The notes: generated from the sequence alone by a model not told the origin. Numbered from the stretch's first letter, positions 10,093-23,974 are shown. The stretch: 64,000 nt of DNA from Pelargonium tetragonum (GCA_036897445.1 JAYMTL010000071.1:32464-96463); one strand, 5' to 3'. Translations and numbers: made by a program.

Positions 10093-13000
10093 AAGTGTGC
10101 TTTGTTAGTGTTTAGGAAGAAGACTGGTTTCTTAGGTTAGGAAGGTTAGGTCAAGTTGATTCCTAACATATCCTATGCTAAGTCTTAACTACAGAATAGA
10201 AGAATTCTATAAGAACTTGCATAAGAATCCGAAAACTAGATTCTCGTAAGCATACACTTCAGAATACCCGCCCGGTACTATATCTATATAACAAACGAAA
10301 AACTCCTTACTTGAAGGAAGCTACCCTTGCAGTCAGTCTTGCCGTTTCTATATTAATCACTTTTCTACAAATACAGGGGAAACAGGCTCTCTAAACAAGA
10401 ATGACTTTAGCTTGCTATCCCAGAACATTGAACTCCTTTACTTTATTAGTATTAGTTTAGCTAGACTGTCCTTTACATATAGGTATCGACTAGAGTTTCC
10501 TTGCAACAACAAAACTTTAAATAAAGTTGTTCGTTTACTAGGTTAAAAGAATAGAATCAGTTTCGGAAAGTTCCTAGCTCTACCTATTGAGTGTTATCCA
10601 TTATTCCTAAAACAAAGGTTTATGTTATCCAAATTTACCAAATACTGGAATACAAAATATCTAAGACTCCTGAAGATATATCGGACTAATGCTTTCATCA
10701 AGATAAAAATGTAACAAACAATTTCGGGGACTAGAATTCTTTACCAACTACAAGTACCAGCGCCCATTACAACAAGGACAAAGACAATTTACCTCAAGTT
10801 AATAATAGTGTCTTTCATAGGTGAATTCCTAGTTCAATTCAACAAAGAGACTCTGGTTTCATTAAGACTTAGAACTCCTTTATATTTAGATCGGAGCTCT
10901 ATAAGGAAAGAAAAGATAGCTTGGCTTTACCCTGAATACAAAGAGCTTGCTAAAGACAGAACTTCTTGAACTTCTATTCTTGAGTATTATAATAGTGAAA
11001 CCCCTTACACTCACGAGGACCAACATCAGCTCTTCCATTTGACTTCCTTAATCTTTAAACTATCAGACCCAAATCTAGGAAAAACCCTGAAATGTACCCT
11101 TAACTACTACTCATAAACCCCTTGTTGAGCTTAAACCTTCTAATTGGAAACCTCAACTAGAAAGCTTACTTGCTAGAATGTACTGCTAACTCGAAGAGAG
11201 TAGAATTCACCTTTTCTTACCTTTCCTTAGAGACCCCTATAACAGGTACCTAGCTCTAGCTTTATACCCCTCTTATCTTGAAATCAGAAACCTGGCATTA
11301 GAGTTTGACCTTATAGGCGCACTAACCTCTTCGTGACTTAATTCTTAATGACTTACCTGTTCTGTATACCCTGTCCTTGGAGCTATAATATATACTCCTA
11401 TCGGCTAGAGCGAAAGTAAGGTAGAAATAGAATAGAAAAGGCTCTAAAAATACAAATTAGAAACTTATAAAGACAAGGTTACAAAGCTGTGTGTACAAAA
11501 CATAGGAATTACACAGTCCTCAAGACTCTTTAATTCAATTTCTTCTTAGTCCTAAGCCTATATAGGTATCGCTCTTAATTATTTGTTTCATATACATAAA
11601 TAATACCTAGAAATTAAGTTCTTTACAAAATCTTCTTTGGCAAGCCTATAAAACTCTTTCATTATTTAAAGCAAAATAGAAATTTAGCCTACCCTAAATA
11701 TCCTATAAATCAATCCTTAAATCCATAAAAATCTTTACTATCAGACAGAAAGATCGGAGGAACATTTTACCTTAAGACACACCAACTTCTTTTTCTTAAA
11801 ATAACTCACTTCTTGTTACAGATTCTTTGCTTTATTGCCTGTTTAGCATCCTAAAAAGGAGACATTTGACTCGGAGTTCAATTTCATATTCTATCTAATG
11901 CTTCACCATAATTGATAATTGTACTCAGTGGAATCCTAAAAGCATGACAATAAAACGACCTACTATTGATTATTCACTTTGTGTGCTTACATGCCTAAAG
12001 AAGAATAACCGGGATCCATTCAAAAAACTTAAATATAGTACTTTCAACGCCTAAAGCCCTGGACCTTCTGCACGTTTAAGACTTCCTTCTATAAATCTAT
12101 AAATGAATTTCTGAATCCTCAAAAGCAAAAGCAGGCTGTCACTTGACCTCAGTTGCTGGAAACCCAGTACTTCTGTTAGCTTTTTACTCCTAAAATTGTA
12201 AGACTCAAAACCGGGAAACCCACTAAGCAAGACTTCCCTTTGAAGCTACTTTACATAGAAACAAGAAAAGCTACCAGACTTTTGTCTTCAGCGATAACGG
12301 ATTCTAGTCTAATAGAAGTCAAAGGCGTTCCTGTATTATTATGAGAATGATAAATATGGAAGCTTATATTATAAAGTTTCATTTGACTTCTTAAGTTCTG
12401 GGAGATTCTTACCCTAGTGGAGAGCCTGTCAATTATTTCTTTATTTATGTATAGTTTATGTTGTATAGCTAGAGTTGTTATTACCAAAGATAACAGATTG
12501 GCTTTGGTTCTTGTAAAGCAAGAATAGGAGTTTCCTTAACTTAATATGATGATATCGCTCTTTAGTTTCAGAGATAATAATAAGGAATGTATAATCAAGT
12601 GTAAGAAATTGCAGGGCTGAATTAGAGTTCCCAGTCCCGGATATTCCTATTTTGAGTTAGGAGAGTTAGGTACTTTACTCACTTTACTCTCTGAATTGTA
12701 TTAGTTCTTCAGTGTAAGCTAGGAAAGGTAGTGTAGCTGAAGGTGTTTAAGACAGAAACCTGATATTATCTTGTGCTAATGGAAAGCAATTCTTATTTTC
12801 TTTGTAATGGACATAAGGCTTAGACTCAACATCTTGTTTGTTTCCTAATCTTAAATCTTATAGGTTTCTGTAATGTTCGAAGTTCTTAGAGAGCTGGATT
12901 CCGATCTACAAGGAATTTCAATTCTAATGCTTATGATGGACATTGTCTTGAGGGAAAAGTTTACTTGGAGGAGATAGATACTTGGGAGTAATTGTTCTAA

Positions 13001-13743
13001 TGGAAACGAGCTAAACCTGTGACTAATGAAGCATAACATAAAACAGATTCTCTTCTTGGTTTCCTAACCTTCTTTGGAAGCTCTTTCAACTATTTATTGT
13101 ATGTAAGTTTGCTGCTTATGGAAAGCAGGTCTATTTCTTGAAGAAACTGGGATTCGGATTCTGATATAGAAAAAAAAACTTAAGTCAAGAAGAAGAGTTT
13201 ATAGGACTTTAGCAGTTTAATTGAATATAGGAAGGATGTAGCTTTTTAGTAACAAAAAAAGTTAAGAAGTTTTTTCTGGATGAGGTACAGATATAAATCC
13301 GGTTTAGCTCTGACGAAAGGTTACATTAAGTAAGGTTTAGACTTTTTTCGAAGGGTTTTTCTAGCTAAAAAGAAAAAACTGGGTATAGTTATTACGAGGC
13401 TTTCTAAGAGGTACAAGTCAAAGTATGGACATTCAGATAGTTATAGCTGCTAAGTTGCTAAAAGCTGGCTGACATTGCAGGATTCTAAGTTCTAAGAATT
13501 CCTGGTTTTGTATTAGTTCTTCTTTGTTCAGTTAGGCTAGGCTTATTGATTGACGAAGGAGGATGTTCTTTGTAACAGTGTAACAGTAACAGGAGTTTCC
13601 TTATAATATCGGGGATCTTATTCTTACGTACAGAGAGAACTCTTTTCCTAACCAGCTTCGGGTTTTGTATTCTGTAAACCAATCAGGTTAACGCGTATAT
13701 AATGGTATTGCATTAGTTGTATACGGATTCCCAAGTCAAACTT
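10093..13743. other. No gene recognised
   Basis: The segment between two 16-mer copies that face each other (10077 inverted, 13744 direct) and share 20 bases. Three minus-strand frames of 62-78 codons here are of chance length. The right part (about 12.5-13.7 kb) is poorer in C on the plus strand than the left part. Confidence 0.45.
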
Positions 13744-13759
13744 CTTAATTACATTACCT
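13744..13759 (+). repeat. Dispersed 16-mer family
   Basis: An exact copy, 20 bases identical to the inverted 10077 copy when the flank is included. A TATAATGG word lies about 45 bases upstream. Confidence 0.7.
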
Positions 13760-16700
13760 TATGAATTTCGTTTTTGTTAGTGTACTAATTAAAAACTTTA
13801 TGTCTAATGGGACTAGACTAACCGGTGCAGCTAAAGTAAAGGAATAACTTGATTTCCAAATTGACACACCTCTTGATCTTATGGGTTTTGCAAGGAACGG
13901 ATTTATTTCATTCAGTCAGAGTCTATTCCTAATTCTAAGCGGTTTTCCTAATTTGACCTAATTATCGTTTGATTTAAGACACCCCCTTTAGAATCCTTAG
14001 AAAAAAAAAGTGACCCTTACAAAAGGAATTGGAGAGAATACCGGTCAGGTAGGGTATACTACAATAACTATAACTAGGACTCTTTCTTTTATCTCTACAC
14101 CTATAATTATTCTAGAACTATAACAATTAAGAAAATTGAGTTACTATGTGCTAATAAAAAAATAAGACAAGAAAAAGGCGGGTTAAGTCTATAGAAAAAG
14201 CAGATTGACCGAAATAGGGATCCTATAACACTCCAACTATAGAGTCCTATTTAAGTAAGAGCCCTTTGTATTTACTTATTTATACGGCATAAAAAGACCT
14301 CTAAATTAAAGGATAACCCCCTATTAGAGACAGGGAACTCTATATAATATACAAGATTTGCAATTCCTACAAAAACCTTATCTTGAAACCAAAAAGAATT
14401 ACTCTAGAAAGAAATCGGAAATAAAACTCTTTAACCTAATCTCTTTCTAGTATCCCCCACTTTGTCACTCAAGTCTCTTTTTATTATAAGGGATACTTTT
14501 CCTAACCAGTAGTCCAGGGGTTAAACTTATATCTTTGATTGAAACTTGCAAAAAAGACTATAGTCATGTAATTCCGAGTCTCCGAGAAGTTAAAGTTTTT
14601 TAGAAATGTAGTAGATAAAAAATCAGGTCCTCAATCCATATTAAAAGGAGTGGACAGCTTTGGTAGTTAGAAACCCTAGTTAGTAATTGCAGGGGCTTCC
14701 TTATATTTATACATTCCTGTTAAAGTTGTTTATTCTTCATAACTTAGTAAGGTATAACTCCTATTTTCCAAAAGGACATAAAAGAAGATTTAGGGTTAGC
14801 TTTTATCTAACCGGAATGTAAGGAGAAATTTCCCTTCTTGGGCGGAGCTCTTCTTTTTTATACTAATAACTAGGAAACTTAATTAATACTCGGGGTTTCA
14901 ATTCTTGAAACTCCTCTATATTAATTATATATGCTGGCGGCTCATATGGAGACCCTTTTTGTCTAATCGTAGTAAAATATCTCAAAATAGAGGCCTAATA
15001 GGCTAATTCGTGCTTTTGCATAGGTTATTAAACATCAATACAACAGTTTTCAGTTTTAATATTATGTCACTAAAAAGGCTTCGCTTAGTAGGTATACTTC
15101 TTTTAGTAGAACCCATGCAAGATCAAAATGTTTACTAGAATCTTAATTATCTGTAAAGCCTAACGAGTTCCCTCACAGGGTATCCACACCACTCTTTACT
15201 AAACTCACTAAGCATCTCCGAAAAGGCTTTCCTAAAGAGCCGTAAATATCCCCCAAAATTAGCCTTTCACTTACACTTAATAAGGTTTTTGTTCTTAACA
15301 CCGCCCAGCAGTTCAAATTTTTTGTATAGAACCTAATTTTGTTTGGTTAAATAAACTTATGCTCGGAAAAGCTCTCGTTGAGATATAACTTTAGACTAAG
15401 GAATTGAGAGTCACTCGAAATAAAACGCTAGAAAAGACGACGCTTCTTTTTATAAGAACTAGAGAATAGCTAAGAGTTGGGCTCTTATAAGATACGAAAC
15501 CCTGCTAAATTAAATAATAAAAGGATTTCAAAATAAAAAGTTTAATTCTCTTGAAAAATCCATTTATAGAATAGAAACGCAAATAAGTAAAAGCCGGAAT
15601 GCGGTTACTTCCATAGGAAGGAGTAGAACTAGGAGTCCCTTTTTGTCTTATGAATAAAATTCTAGGTCGGCTATTGACGTAGGTGCCTGCAGCTAAATAT
15701 GGTCTAAGTGCCTCACTAAACGGAAAGGTTAGAGGTCCTTTATCTTTTTATTCTATATCATTATAAGATTAACTTTTCACTATGCAATTCCTGTAATATA
15801 CTAGGTAAAAGCTTGTTAATATATTGACTTCTTGAGCTTAAGGAAGAAAAAGGAATCCATTCTAATTATAGCAGGGAAGGAAGTGCTTACTCAGTGTGGA
15901 TTAAAGGCCCGCTCTAAACAAGTTTTTAGAGTGATGTAAGTAAGTTATCTACCATTCAGTACAATACCAGGGGCCATATCTATAGTTATGCTTTTTGCAA
16001 AAAAATCCCTTAGTCGGATATAGGGAATATGACAAGCATCAAAAATTTTCGAATTTTGAATAAGAATTTCTTTCATTTTGGCATTGACCTCGATACGCAG
16101 GAAAAATGGAAAAGACTTTTAATAAGGCAGGCTTAGAACCCTGGCATTCGTTTTTACATCGGGGACCCTCTAGGTTTACTTGATCCTTGAAATAATTTCA
16201 TTCTCTTTTTAGAATATATAACGAGTAGCTTTGGTAAACATGTAGATACACTCTGGAATCATGATAACAGAAATATCAAGAGGGGCCCTTCTTTCAAAGT
16301 TCTTTAAGAAGCGGGTCCTTGGCCTATAAATACTGAGTGTTCTTCTGTGAAAGGTGAAATCGAGAAGTCTTTTTTATTTAATCTTGACAGCCCCTTTTTT
16401 GATTATCAAGATATTGCTCTTTAGTCTTAGTCCCTATTTGATTTGAGAAATGCTTACTAAAAAAATGGCAAAACCCGGGTTAAATATAATAAGAAAATTT
16501 TGCTGTCAAGAATTTTATAGGATACTTCCTAAAGTTTTTAGAGCTCAGATTAAAGTGAAGTTAAAAGGAACTGCGTACAATGTGCAAGCATACCCTTCTA
16601 GATTATCAAGAAATAACTTAAACTTCGTATCTAGGATTTTCTTTATAAAAGGATATCTTTTTTTAAGTACAGGCTCAGTTCCCCATCTATTACATACAAT

Positions 16701-19700
16701 ACAAGCCTCTACCCGGCTATTGTAATAATTTCAAGACGGGCCTGTTATATAAAGTACTAATTCTCCTCGTCTCAGCTAAGATTTTAGCTAAATCTCTATC
16801 GAAATCGTCAGTAAAAAAGGGGTTGCTTTATCAAAGGATTCAACTTCCACTTAGTCTTGCAAAAGCTCAAAAAAACACGAATTTAGAAAGCCTGTAAATC
16901 CAAAACTCTTTAAAAACTCAGGAACTTCTTTACCGGACTTCCAAGGGGTTAAATAATATTAAAGTAAACTTGAGGAAAAGTCCCTTTTGATATTTAATTA
17001 CTACGCAGGGCTTCTATCAAATAGAAAGTTTTTTTGAACAACTTCTAATATTTTTTTTGTTTGAACACTCCTTCGAATCCCAAACCTTTGAGGGATTCTT
17101 GTAGTTATTTTATAAGCAAATTTGAGTCAGTCACCGAGAACTCGCCTTTTAATATTAGGAAAACCCGATAATATACTCAAATCCTTTTTAGAATCCCATT
17201 CTAAATCTCGTAATAAGGTACTAGTACATTCCAAAAAGCGTCAGCCTATGCTAGGAACGCCTAAACGAGATACACCAACCAAAAGAGATAGCTAAGGATA
17301 ACTTCTTATTATAAAGGGCCTTCTACAACTAAATAAAAGCTTTATAGGCTGTAGTAAGGAGGCGCTGTCGATGGAATTCGGAGTATAAGCTACAAACAAA
17401 TATTAAAGTGAATTAAACGCTACAAGGGATCCTCTATCTTACGTACTAAGATCTCGGAATAACCTCAAATCAAAAAGAAAAGGTTATATACTGGAAATTT
17501 TACGGATTATACCCCTTTGTGTTGCTAGGTTTCTCAAAATTTAGCGCACCTCGTGAGATCACTAAATATCTATTACCATTTTACTGAACTCCTATAAGGA
17601 ATCCGGGAATTCAATATTAGGGGTGCCTTAGTAAAACTTACTTTATTGCTTTATTGAAAGAGCTTAAATTGAAGTCGAATAGCTTCTTTTTCTATTCTCT
17701 GAGTGTAAAGAAAGTAAAAAATTTAGAATTGAAGGTATAGCACAACGACTTTTTGACCGTAACCCAAGGGTTCTAATCTGGCGTAATTCACCCTTCATTT
17801 TTGCTCGTACTTTGTCTTTAGAGAGTGGCCCGCCTAAAAGAAGTTTTTATCAGAAAAAACTCTGTTTCTGGATGTGTCAGGCTGTTAAGAGTAAAGGGCT
17901 CCTTGTTCTCTTTATAGTACAACGCATGCGGGTAGTTTTTTCATTAAACTGTGCCATAAAATCCGAGTCTCGTAGTCTTAAAAAGTGGAGAAAATTTTTC
18001 TAGGGTTAATTAGAAACAGGAATTTCAACTATTCCGGGTCTAGGTGTAAAAAGGACTCTTGTATAAAAAAGCTCACAGGGATAGCTGATGAGGGACTTCC
18101 AAAGAACCTATATAGATGTAGACATTTTAGTCTTTTTTTAGCCGTTAAAAAGCATAGTCTTCAACACAAATTACTTTAAAAAGTCAAACTTAGCAAATTC
18201 TTGCAGTGCCCCATTATAACTAATAGGGATTTCTTAACTCTTGCCAAATCAAATAAAGAGAACCGGATCTTTTAAAATAAATATCCACGGATTACTTCCA
18301 AATTAAAGTAAAGGGACCTATTACTTTTTATTTAGAGGGACTTTTCCTGTGCTTTATAACCCCTAATAGTACAGTACTCGCCTAATATTTTAACTTGGAC
18401 TCTTTTTGGGTTAGGCTTAGTAAAATACCTAAAAGGCTCTTTTCTGCTAAGAAGTGCTTATAATGTCTCTTGCAGCTAGAGCCATCCCCTTCGGAAGTTG
18501 TGAATAGCTCCTACTCTCTATATAAATCCTGATGAATTTCCCGGGCCCTTCCTGGGGATTTACTGTTTTATATGATCCCTGTTCCTGTTGAAAAGAGTTT
18601 CAAAAGTAAAAAAGAGGAATTCCAGGCGCCGATACTAGTTAACACTATAGCTTCTTAATTTAAATCTAAACTTATAGGTATAGTCTAAAGAAAAAAGCGC
18701 AATAACACAAGAATTTTTTCAAAAAAGAGAAAACAAGCGGTAATTTACTCTTCAAAGGGGCTGCGGCCTCCTCGCTATTACTGAGATTATAGTACGAAAA
18801 ACTCCGAATAAATCTTAAAAAGAGGGGCTATTAGAATTAAGCTAAAGATATTGAAAAGTTGGAATCAGTCTTTTGAAGAGTTAGTAGATAAGTCAAATTA
18901 ACATCCAATGTCATCGAAGAGGAGATCTAAAGCTTAAATTAACAAAGGAAGTACAGCTCGCGTAAAATATCACTAAAACTCTTTTACCTTTCTTGACACC
19001 AACCAGTACTATACGTTGCTTAAACCTATACACCAAGGGATTTCGCTTTTCGAAACAAATCAAAATTCCCAAAGCATTAAAAATTTAGGACACTATGCTA
19101 AGCCCCAAGAGTTTATATAAAAAAAGGAAACCCGTATAAAGATGCAAGGTTAAAATTCTGTAATAAGGGTTTTTCTATTGTTAATTTCGGGGGCATACGC
19201 AGGATATCCTCAAAAGGAGTTGTTGCTTCTAGGGAATACAATATCAGTTGCTAAATGAAAGACTTATTAGTTGCTTTTTTGGTGATATGAGCTGGGAGTA
19301 TATATTCCTCGTTGCATAACTTAAGAGTGCCCTTGGAAGAAAATCCGTTCTAGTTAATTCCTACTTATTAACGTCTACTAACCCTTAACTTAATTAAAAT
19401 TAGAGCTATATTAGTAATACAACGAAGTAGACCTATGATACGCAAAGTTTATAATTGTTAAAGTAAATCGCTCCTGCGTGCGTGTACCTTGTAAAACCCC
19501 TTTTTTCAGATAAAATGGGAGTTTTTACGCTTACAATAAGTAAGTAATTACCTTAATATACCGATTAGAAAAGAGTACTGTGACAAATCCTAATTGTTTT
19601 TCTTACTCCTCCCTGTAGTGGAATTAAGAAGAGTCGTTAAAAACCAAGCGCGTATACTCCATCTACGAAAACCCAGAAGCTTACTCTCTTGAGTTTCAAG

Positions 19701-22516
19701 CCAATGTGATATAGCTACAACTTATAGCCTAAGTATCTTGCTAAAAGCATTACTCTACTGGGCAGATGGACAGAATATCTTTTTAGAGCAAATATTATGT
19801 ATATAAAATAAAACACCCCTATTATAAAAAAGTACCGAACTCTAAAATTTTAAAGAAAAAGACCCCTTATTCTATACCTTACGAGCTGCCCTGTAATTCT
19901 GGGTTACTTGGAAATCTAACTTAATTTAAGAAAGATTTCGTATAAAGCTAAACTACTGCCGGAATCCTACTTTTCTCTTTCAACCGTTCTTGATACTGCT
20001 CAAAAAAGTAGGGGCTTAAAACTTCCTTATAAAGAACTCCGGGTTATTTTAATAACATGAAAGTCTAACCTCCAGTTAATATAGGGGGAACCTTCTCGAC
20101 TCCGGGTCTGGCTAATACCTTGTAATACATATATAGTCTTCCCAAACGGATCCCCGACTGAATTTGGCACCGGGCTTCCCTTTGGGTTATAAACAAATTT
20201 CTCTAGCATTTCACTGCATATCGATTCCCTAGAAGGATATCTCTTAGCTTAGGCAGTGCATTTCCCTTGAAAAGAAAAGGGTAACTTTACAAGCTAGACC
20301 CTACATACGAGTAAGTCAATTAGAGTTGTAAGCAAAAATCACATAAGGGATCCGTTCGTTCGAGAGAGGTTTATTTTGTATCGCTGCTGTACTGGAATTT
20401 CTTCTTTTCTTTATAATTATAATGAAATTTCAAGATTAGAATGTCCGTGTAGTCTTCTTTCCTAAATTCCATCAAGTATTTCGAAAGATTCTTTGGGCGT
20501 TGTCGATGAGTTCCCTTTTTTTAGTTATGGATCCTTAGCTTGATATATAACCCCAAGAGTTACAAAATATTTGAGGAGGCATATGCACCTGTAGACTTAA
20601 ATGAAAAATAGATTAAGGGGCCTTGTAAAGCTTAGGACTCTCTTTCACAATTAACAACAGGCAAGTATTAGAGTTTTCTCGGATATGCTCAAATCAAAAG
20701 AGGCTGCTACCCCTATCCGTGCATTCAAGAAAAAAGGGAGTTTCTCAGATTCATATAAGTCCAGTTACAGTTAACTACAAAAGCGTATTGTTGCTCCTTT
20801 TAGGGAATACAAAAAAGATTTAGCAGAGGAATTTCCAAGATTTTAGGAACTAAGCCTTTACTATACTACAGGTTCAGAAGTTTTACCGGATAAAACAGAA
20901 ATTAAGAATCTGAGCGGTCACTAGAGTTATTTAAAGTCAATTTGAACCTTCAATCTCGAGGAGTACTTTTATATTAACCCATTAGAGGACCCGTTAGGGT
21001 ATAGGCACAAGAGGAATTTATATAAATAAAGGGTAGGCGCTGGAGTTGATAAGCTCTCTATTAACTTAACTATTCCTGACTTACTTAGTCAAGGCAAAAG
21101 TCGTCAAACCTATATAGTTAAGAACAGGTATCCCCCAAAATCCTTAGTAAAAGAACCCGATTCCCTCCTTTTCCGAGCCCCCTTTTCTAGGAAAACTTAC
21201 TGTAGTAGTACACTTGTGTTGTGTATAAAAACAGAACGGATATGAAATACGATAAACTACCCCCTTTATAGAAGCCTCAAAGCAAAACATTGTCCTTTCT
21301 AATAAAGGCTCAGAGTCAATTTTTATACAAGTATTCTTTCCTATAGGGCTTAATAATTAATACCAAATCCTAATTAAAATTTCTCCATTGTTTTGGGAAC
21401 TCACTAAAAAAGGTTAGACAAATGTAGTAAAAAATGTGCATTACTAAAAATATTAGAGTAAGATTTTGACATCCCTATTGGCTAAAAAGAAATAAACAAG
21501 ACTGAGCGAATTCTATTGCAATGAATTTCTATCAGAGTTTTCACTTCTTTTTACGTTGAAACCGTGTTTCCAACGCATACTCTACTATTACCCACTTCCC
21601 CCTTGAGTTCCGGAGTAAAATGTTATAAGATCTAGATAAGATAAAGATTTGGACAATTCCTGATACTCAGTGGGTACTCAAAACGAGCGAGTAGGAGTCC
21701 TGTAGACTTTATCTTTGTATCCAATAGCTTGCAGAAAATAGAAAATGGGGCAAAAAGAACCTTATTTTTTATTTTATATTGAAGTAGGCCTGCCCACGCA
21801 TTTAGTATCGGGAGACACTCTTAAATTAGCGTTTATGTTTATAAAGAGGTAATAGTCAGCTATATAAGAAAGAGGCAAGTTTACTTGGGGAAATTCGGTA
21901 GGTATAAGAAGAGTCCAGAAGCTCGGACGAAAGTAACAAGGAGGATAACTAGAGCCCGGCCCCTAAGGCTATCTCCAGGATAAGTATTTAGAGCTCTTCT
22001 ATTACACCGACACCCCCTATGTTTATTAGGAATAGAATATGTGCATTAGAAGTCAAGGCTCAGATACTGCCAAAAAGCTTAACTGTTATAATTATAATAT
22101 ATATATAGGAAAGGTTTAAGAGCCTTAATTTGTGACTTAAAAAAGCACTAAAGTAAAGAAAACTTCTAGATTACCCGTAAAGGGCTGCTCTGGTGCTGTA
22201 CGACACGTACTAGAATGTGAGGATAAGGGGTCTCCCTAGGACTTGTATTTGGATAACTTTTCTAAAAGTGTCCTTCCGAACCTGCAAATTTCCGAAGCTT
22301 GCGCTTATCATTAAAACTAAGAATCACTTCCGTCTATCTTAACTCTACGAAATTTTTGAATTTTGAAGCCGCGACTATGAGTTAAAAAGAAAAATTCGTT
22401 ATATACACTTGTTAAAAATTCTAGACTCTTAAGAATTTATATACTCTAGTTATAACACTTACTTTCGCTCTAACTAAATATAGACACTTTAGCTCCACCT
22501 TTAAAATAAGCCCGCC
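13760..22516. other. 8.7 kb with no gene recognised
   Basis: The longest featureless stretch of the left half. It holds GC islets including several GGATCC (14219, 17409, 20151, 20349, 20530) and frames of up to 91 codons (16450-16725, plus) that resemble no protein I know. A fragment at 16132-16150 (TTAGAACCCTGGCATTCG) weakly recalls the T-arm family. Confidence 0.5.
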
Positions 22517-22717
22517 TTGATTTGGAAAACACAGTTACAGGAGTTCTTAAGTAGAGGGCATATGCACACTGGGGGTACCCTTTATAAATTTAAGAAATAT
22601 ATATTAGAGGAGAGTCCTCTTTTTTCATTTATGCAAGTTTATAGATATCTAAGGACTTTGTTATGTAATCTAATATGGTTACTCTTAATTTGTACTGCTG
22701 TAAGTAATTCTGGATAA
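22517..22717 (+). CDS. Doubtful small ORF with hydrophobic C-terminus
   Basis: This 66-codon frame starts with TTG and lies about 240 bases upstream of the 154-codon frame on the same strand, in a different reading frame. The C-terminal third is hydrophobic (TLLCNLIWLLLICTAV), which could form one membrane segment. Frames of this length are expected by chance here, so the only reasons to list it are its position and the hydrophobic tail. I assign no function. Confidence 0.1.
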   Translation: MIWKTQLQEFLSRGHMHTGGTLYKFKKYILEESPLFSFMQVYRYLRTLLCNLIWLLLICTAVSNSG

Positions 22718-22956
22718 GGGATATTCCCAAATAGAGAGGTATTAGTAATCCTTGATTAGGAAGGGATCTTGATTGAAGAATAAAAGGAATCCATTGCAAG
22801 AATTTCACATTCTAAAAAAGCTGTTAAAGAATGAAGATATAAGCCGTTCACAAGAATCTAAATCTATTTGCTGTCTAAATAATTACCAAATCTACTAGCA
22901 TATGTAACAAGAACTAAGGATCCTACTAAAGCAAGTGTAACTCAGCCTTCCCTCTG

Positions 22957-23421
22957 GTGCATTTTGGAAGTTATACAATTACTAGTCGGAGAGCCCTTAT
23001 TGACCTAGAGTGGTTAGAGCTTGACTTTCACCAAGTCTTAGCCTTAAACTCCGAAAAGGCAAACAGGCAAACCCCTTATGAAAGCTACTCTAATTATGCT
23101 CTTTATCGTCAGTTAGGAGACCCTACATTTGATTTGAATTACGTCAGATCCCCTGGACTAAAATTCTTTACAGCACTGGAACACAGAACCCCCAACCAAG
23201 TAGACAGCCTTCTTACTTTAGCTACGCTAAAAAACAAATTCAAGGGTAAGGATAAAACAAGTGCCTTAGAAACTTATTTCAGTAAATACTTCCAACAAAT
23301 GATTAGTAATACTAATTCAATACAAAGGGGCTTAAGTTACTCTCTAGAAACTATAGTTATCTTTACTTCAGCTTGGTGTACTTTTACTCAGAAAACACAT
23401 CTAGATTTCATAGACTTATAA
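22957..23421 (+). CDS. Hypothetical protein, 154 codons, no recognised family
   Basis: This is by far the longest open frame in the window. It starts at a GTG and the frame is open from just after a TAA at 22927-22929. The product is hydrophilic, with no signal peptide or membrane segment that I can see, and I recognise no domain. The stretch around TALEHRTPNQVDSLL (about residues 72-86) reads like an amphipathic helix. G is most frequent at codon position 1 (33, 23 and 17 at positions 1, 2 and 3), which is the order expected of coding DNA, but the absence of stops alone produces part of that bias. There is no Shine-Dalgarno-like sequence at a convincing distance from the start. In the same frame, reading UAA through would extend the frame to 22777-23580. 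A sequence related to residues 72-86 recurs in frame at about 23641-23690, interrupted by a TAA. It could be a real small gene, a decayed one, or a chance frame in a locally GC-richer patch. Confidence 0.33.
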   Translation: MHFGSYTITSRRALIDLEWLELDFHQVLALNSEKANRQTPYESYSNYALYRQLGDPTFDLNYVRSPGLKFFTALEHRTPNQVDSLLTLATLKNKFKGKDKTSALETYFSKYFQQMISNTNSIQRGLSYSLETIVIFTSAWCTFTQKTHLDFIDL

Positions 23422-23892
23422 TCCCTAACCCTTATACTGGCTTACGAATAACCAGAAACAAATAAGGAATACCAAGGGCAACTCACTATTACTGATTTCT
23501 TTAAAATGCCAGCTAACAAACTCGCTGTCCATGAAATGCATGGGATTTCCTTAGGGTTTTACTTGGTACAGATACAGGAATGAAATCAATAACAAATAAG
23601 GTACCAATAGAGCCTGCCAATGAACTTCCTCGACTTCTCTTTCCTAGAAGCCCTTGAACACTAAAACCAAGTAGACAATCTCCTTTTAAAGGGGTTAATA
23701 CAGCAGCTAGCGTTGTTAAACTTAGAGGGGCACTGCAACAAATTAGTAAAAGAATAGTTAAACGGAGTAGTAGGGCATTTAATAAAAGTCTTCATTCAGG
23801 GATTTTCTTTATAAGTTATCCACTAAAAGGGAATAAATATAACTACTTTAAAGAGTCCCTAACCCTTAATTGTGTAGGAAAAGTTTCAATTA

Positions 23893-23974
23893 ATGGGACT
23901 AGAACCCACGTAAGTGTATTCCTGTAGCTTTAGAGTTACTGTTTTATAGTGCATACGATAAGAGTTGAACTCAT
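23893..23974 (-). repeat. Two T-arm-like hairpins 65 bases apart
   Basis: On the minus strand GTGGG-TTCTAGT-CCCAT (23893-23909) and ATGAG-TTCAACT-CTTAT (23958-23974) each form a complete 5-bp T-arm with a 7-nt loop, allowing one wobble each. Their 65-base spacing is close to one tRNA length, as if two tRNA genes lay head to tail. I could not complete either cloverleaf. On the plus strand the stretch 23913-23940 aligns with 63339-63365 (AGTGTATTC, TGTA and GTTACT shared). Confidence 0.42.

Noticed and set aside
14490-14525. SSU rRNA 790-loop-like fragments (GATAC, GTAGTCCA)
   Set aside because: The matches are interrupted, and no flanking conserved SSU sequence is present.
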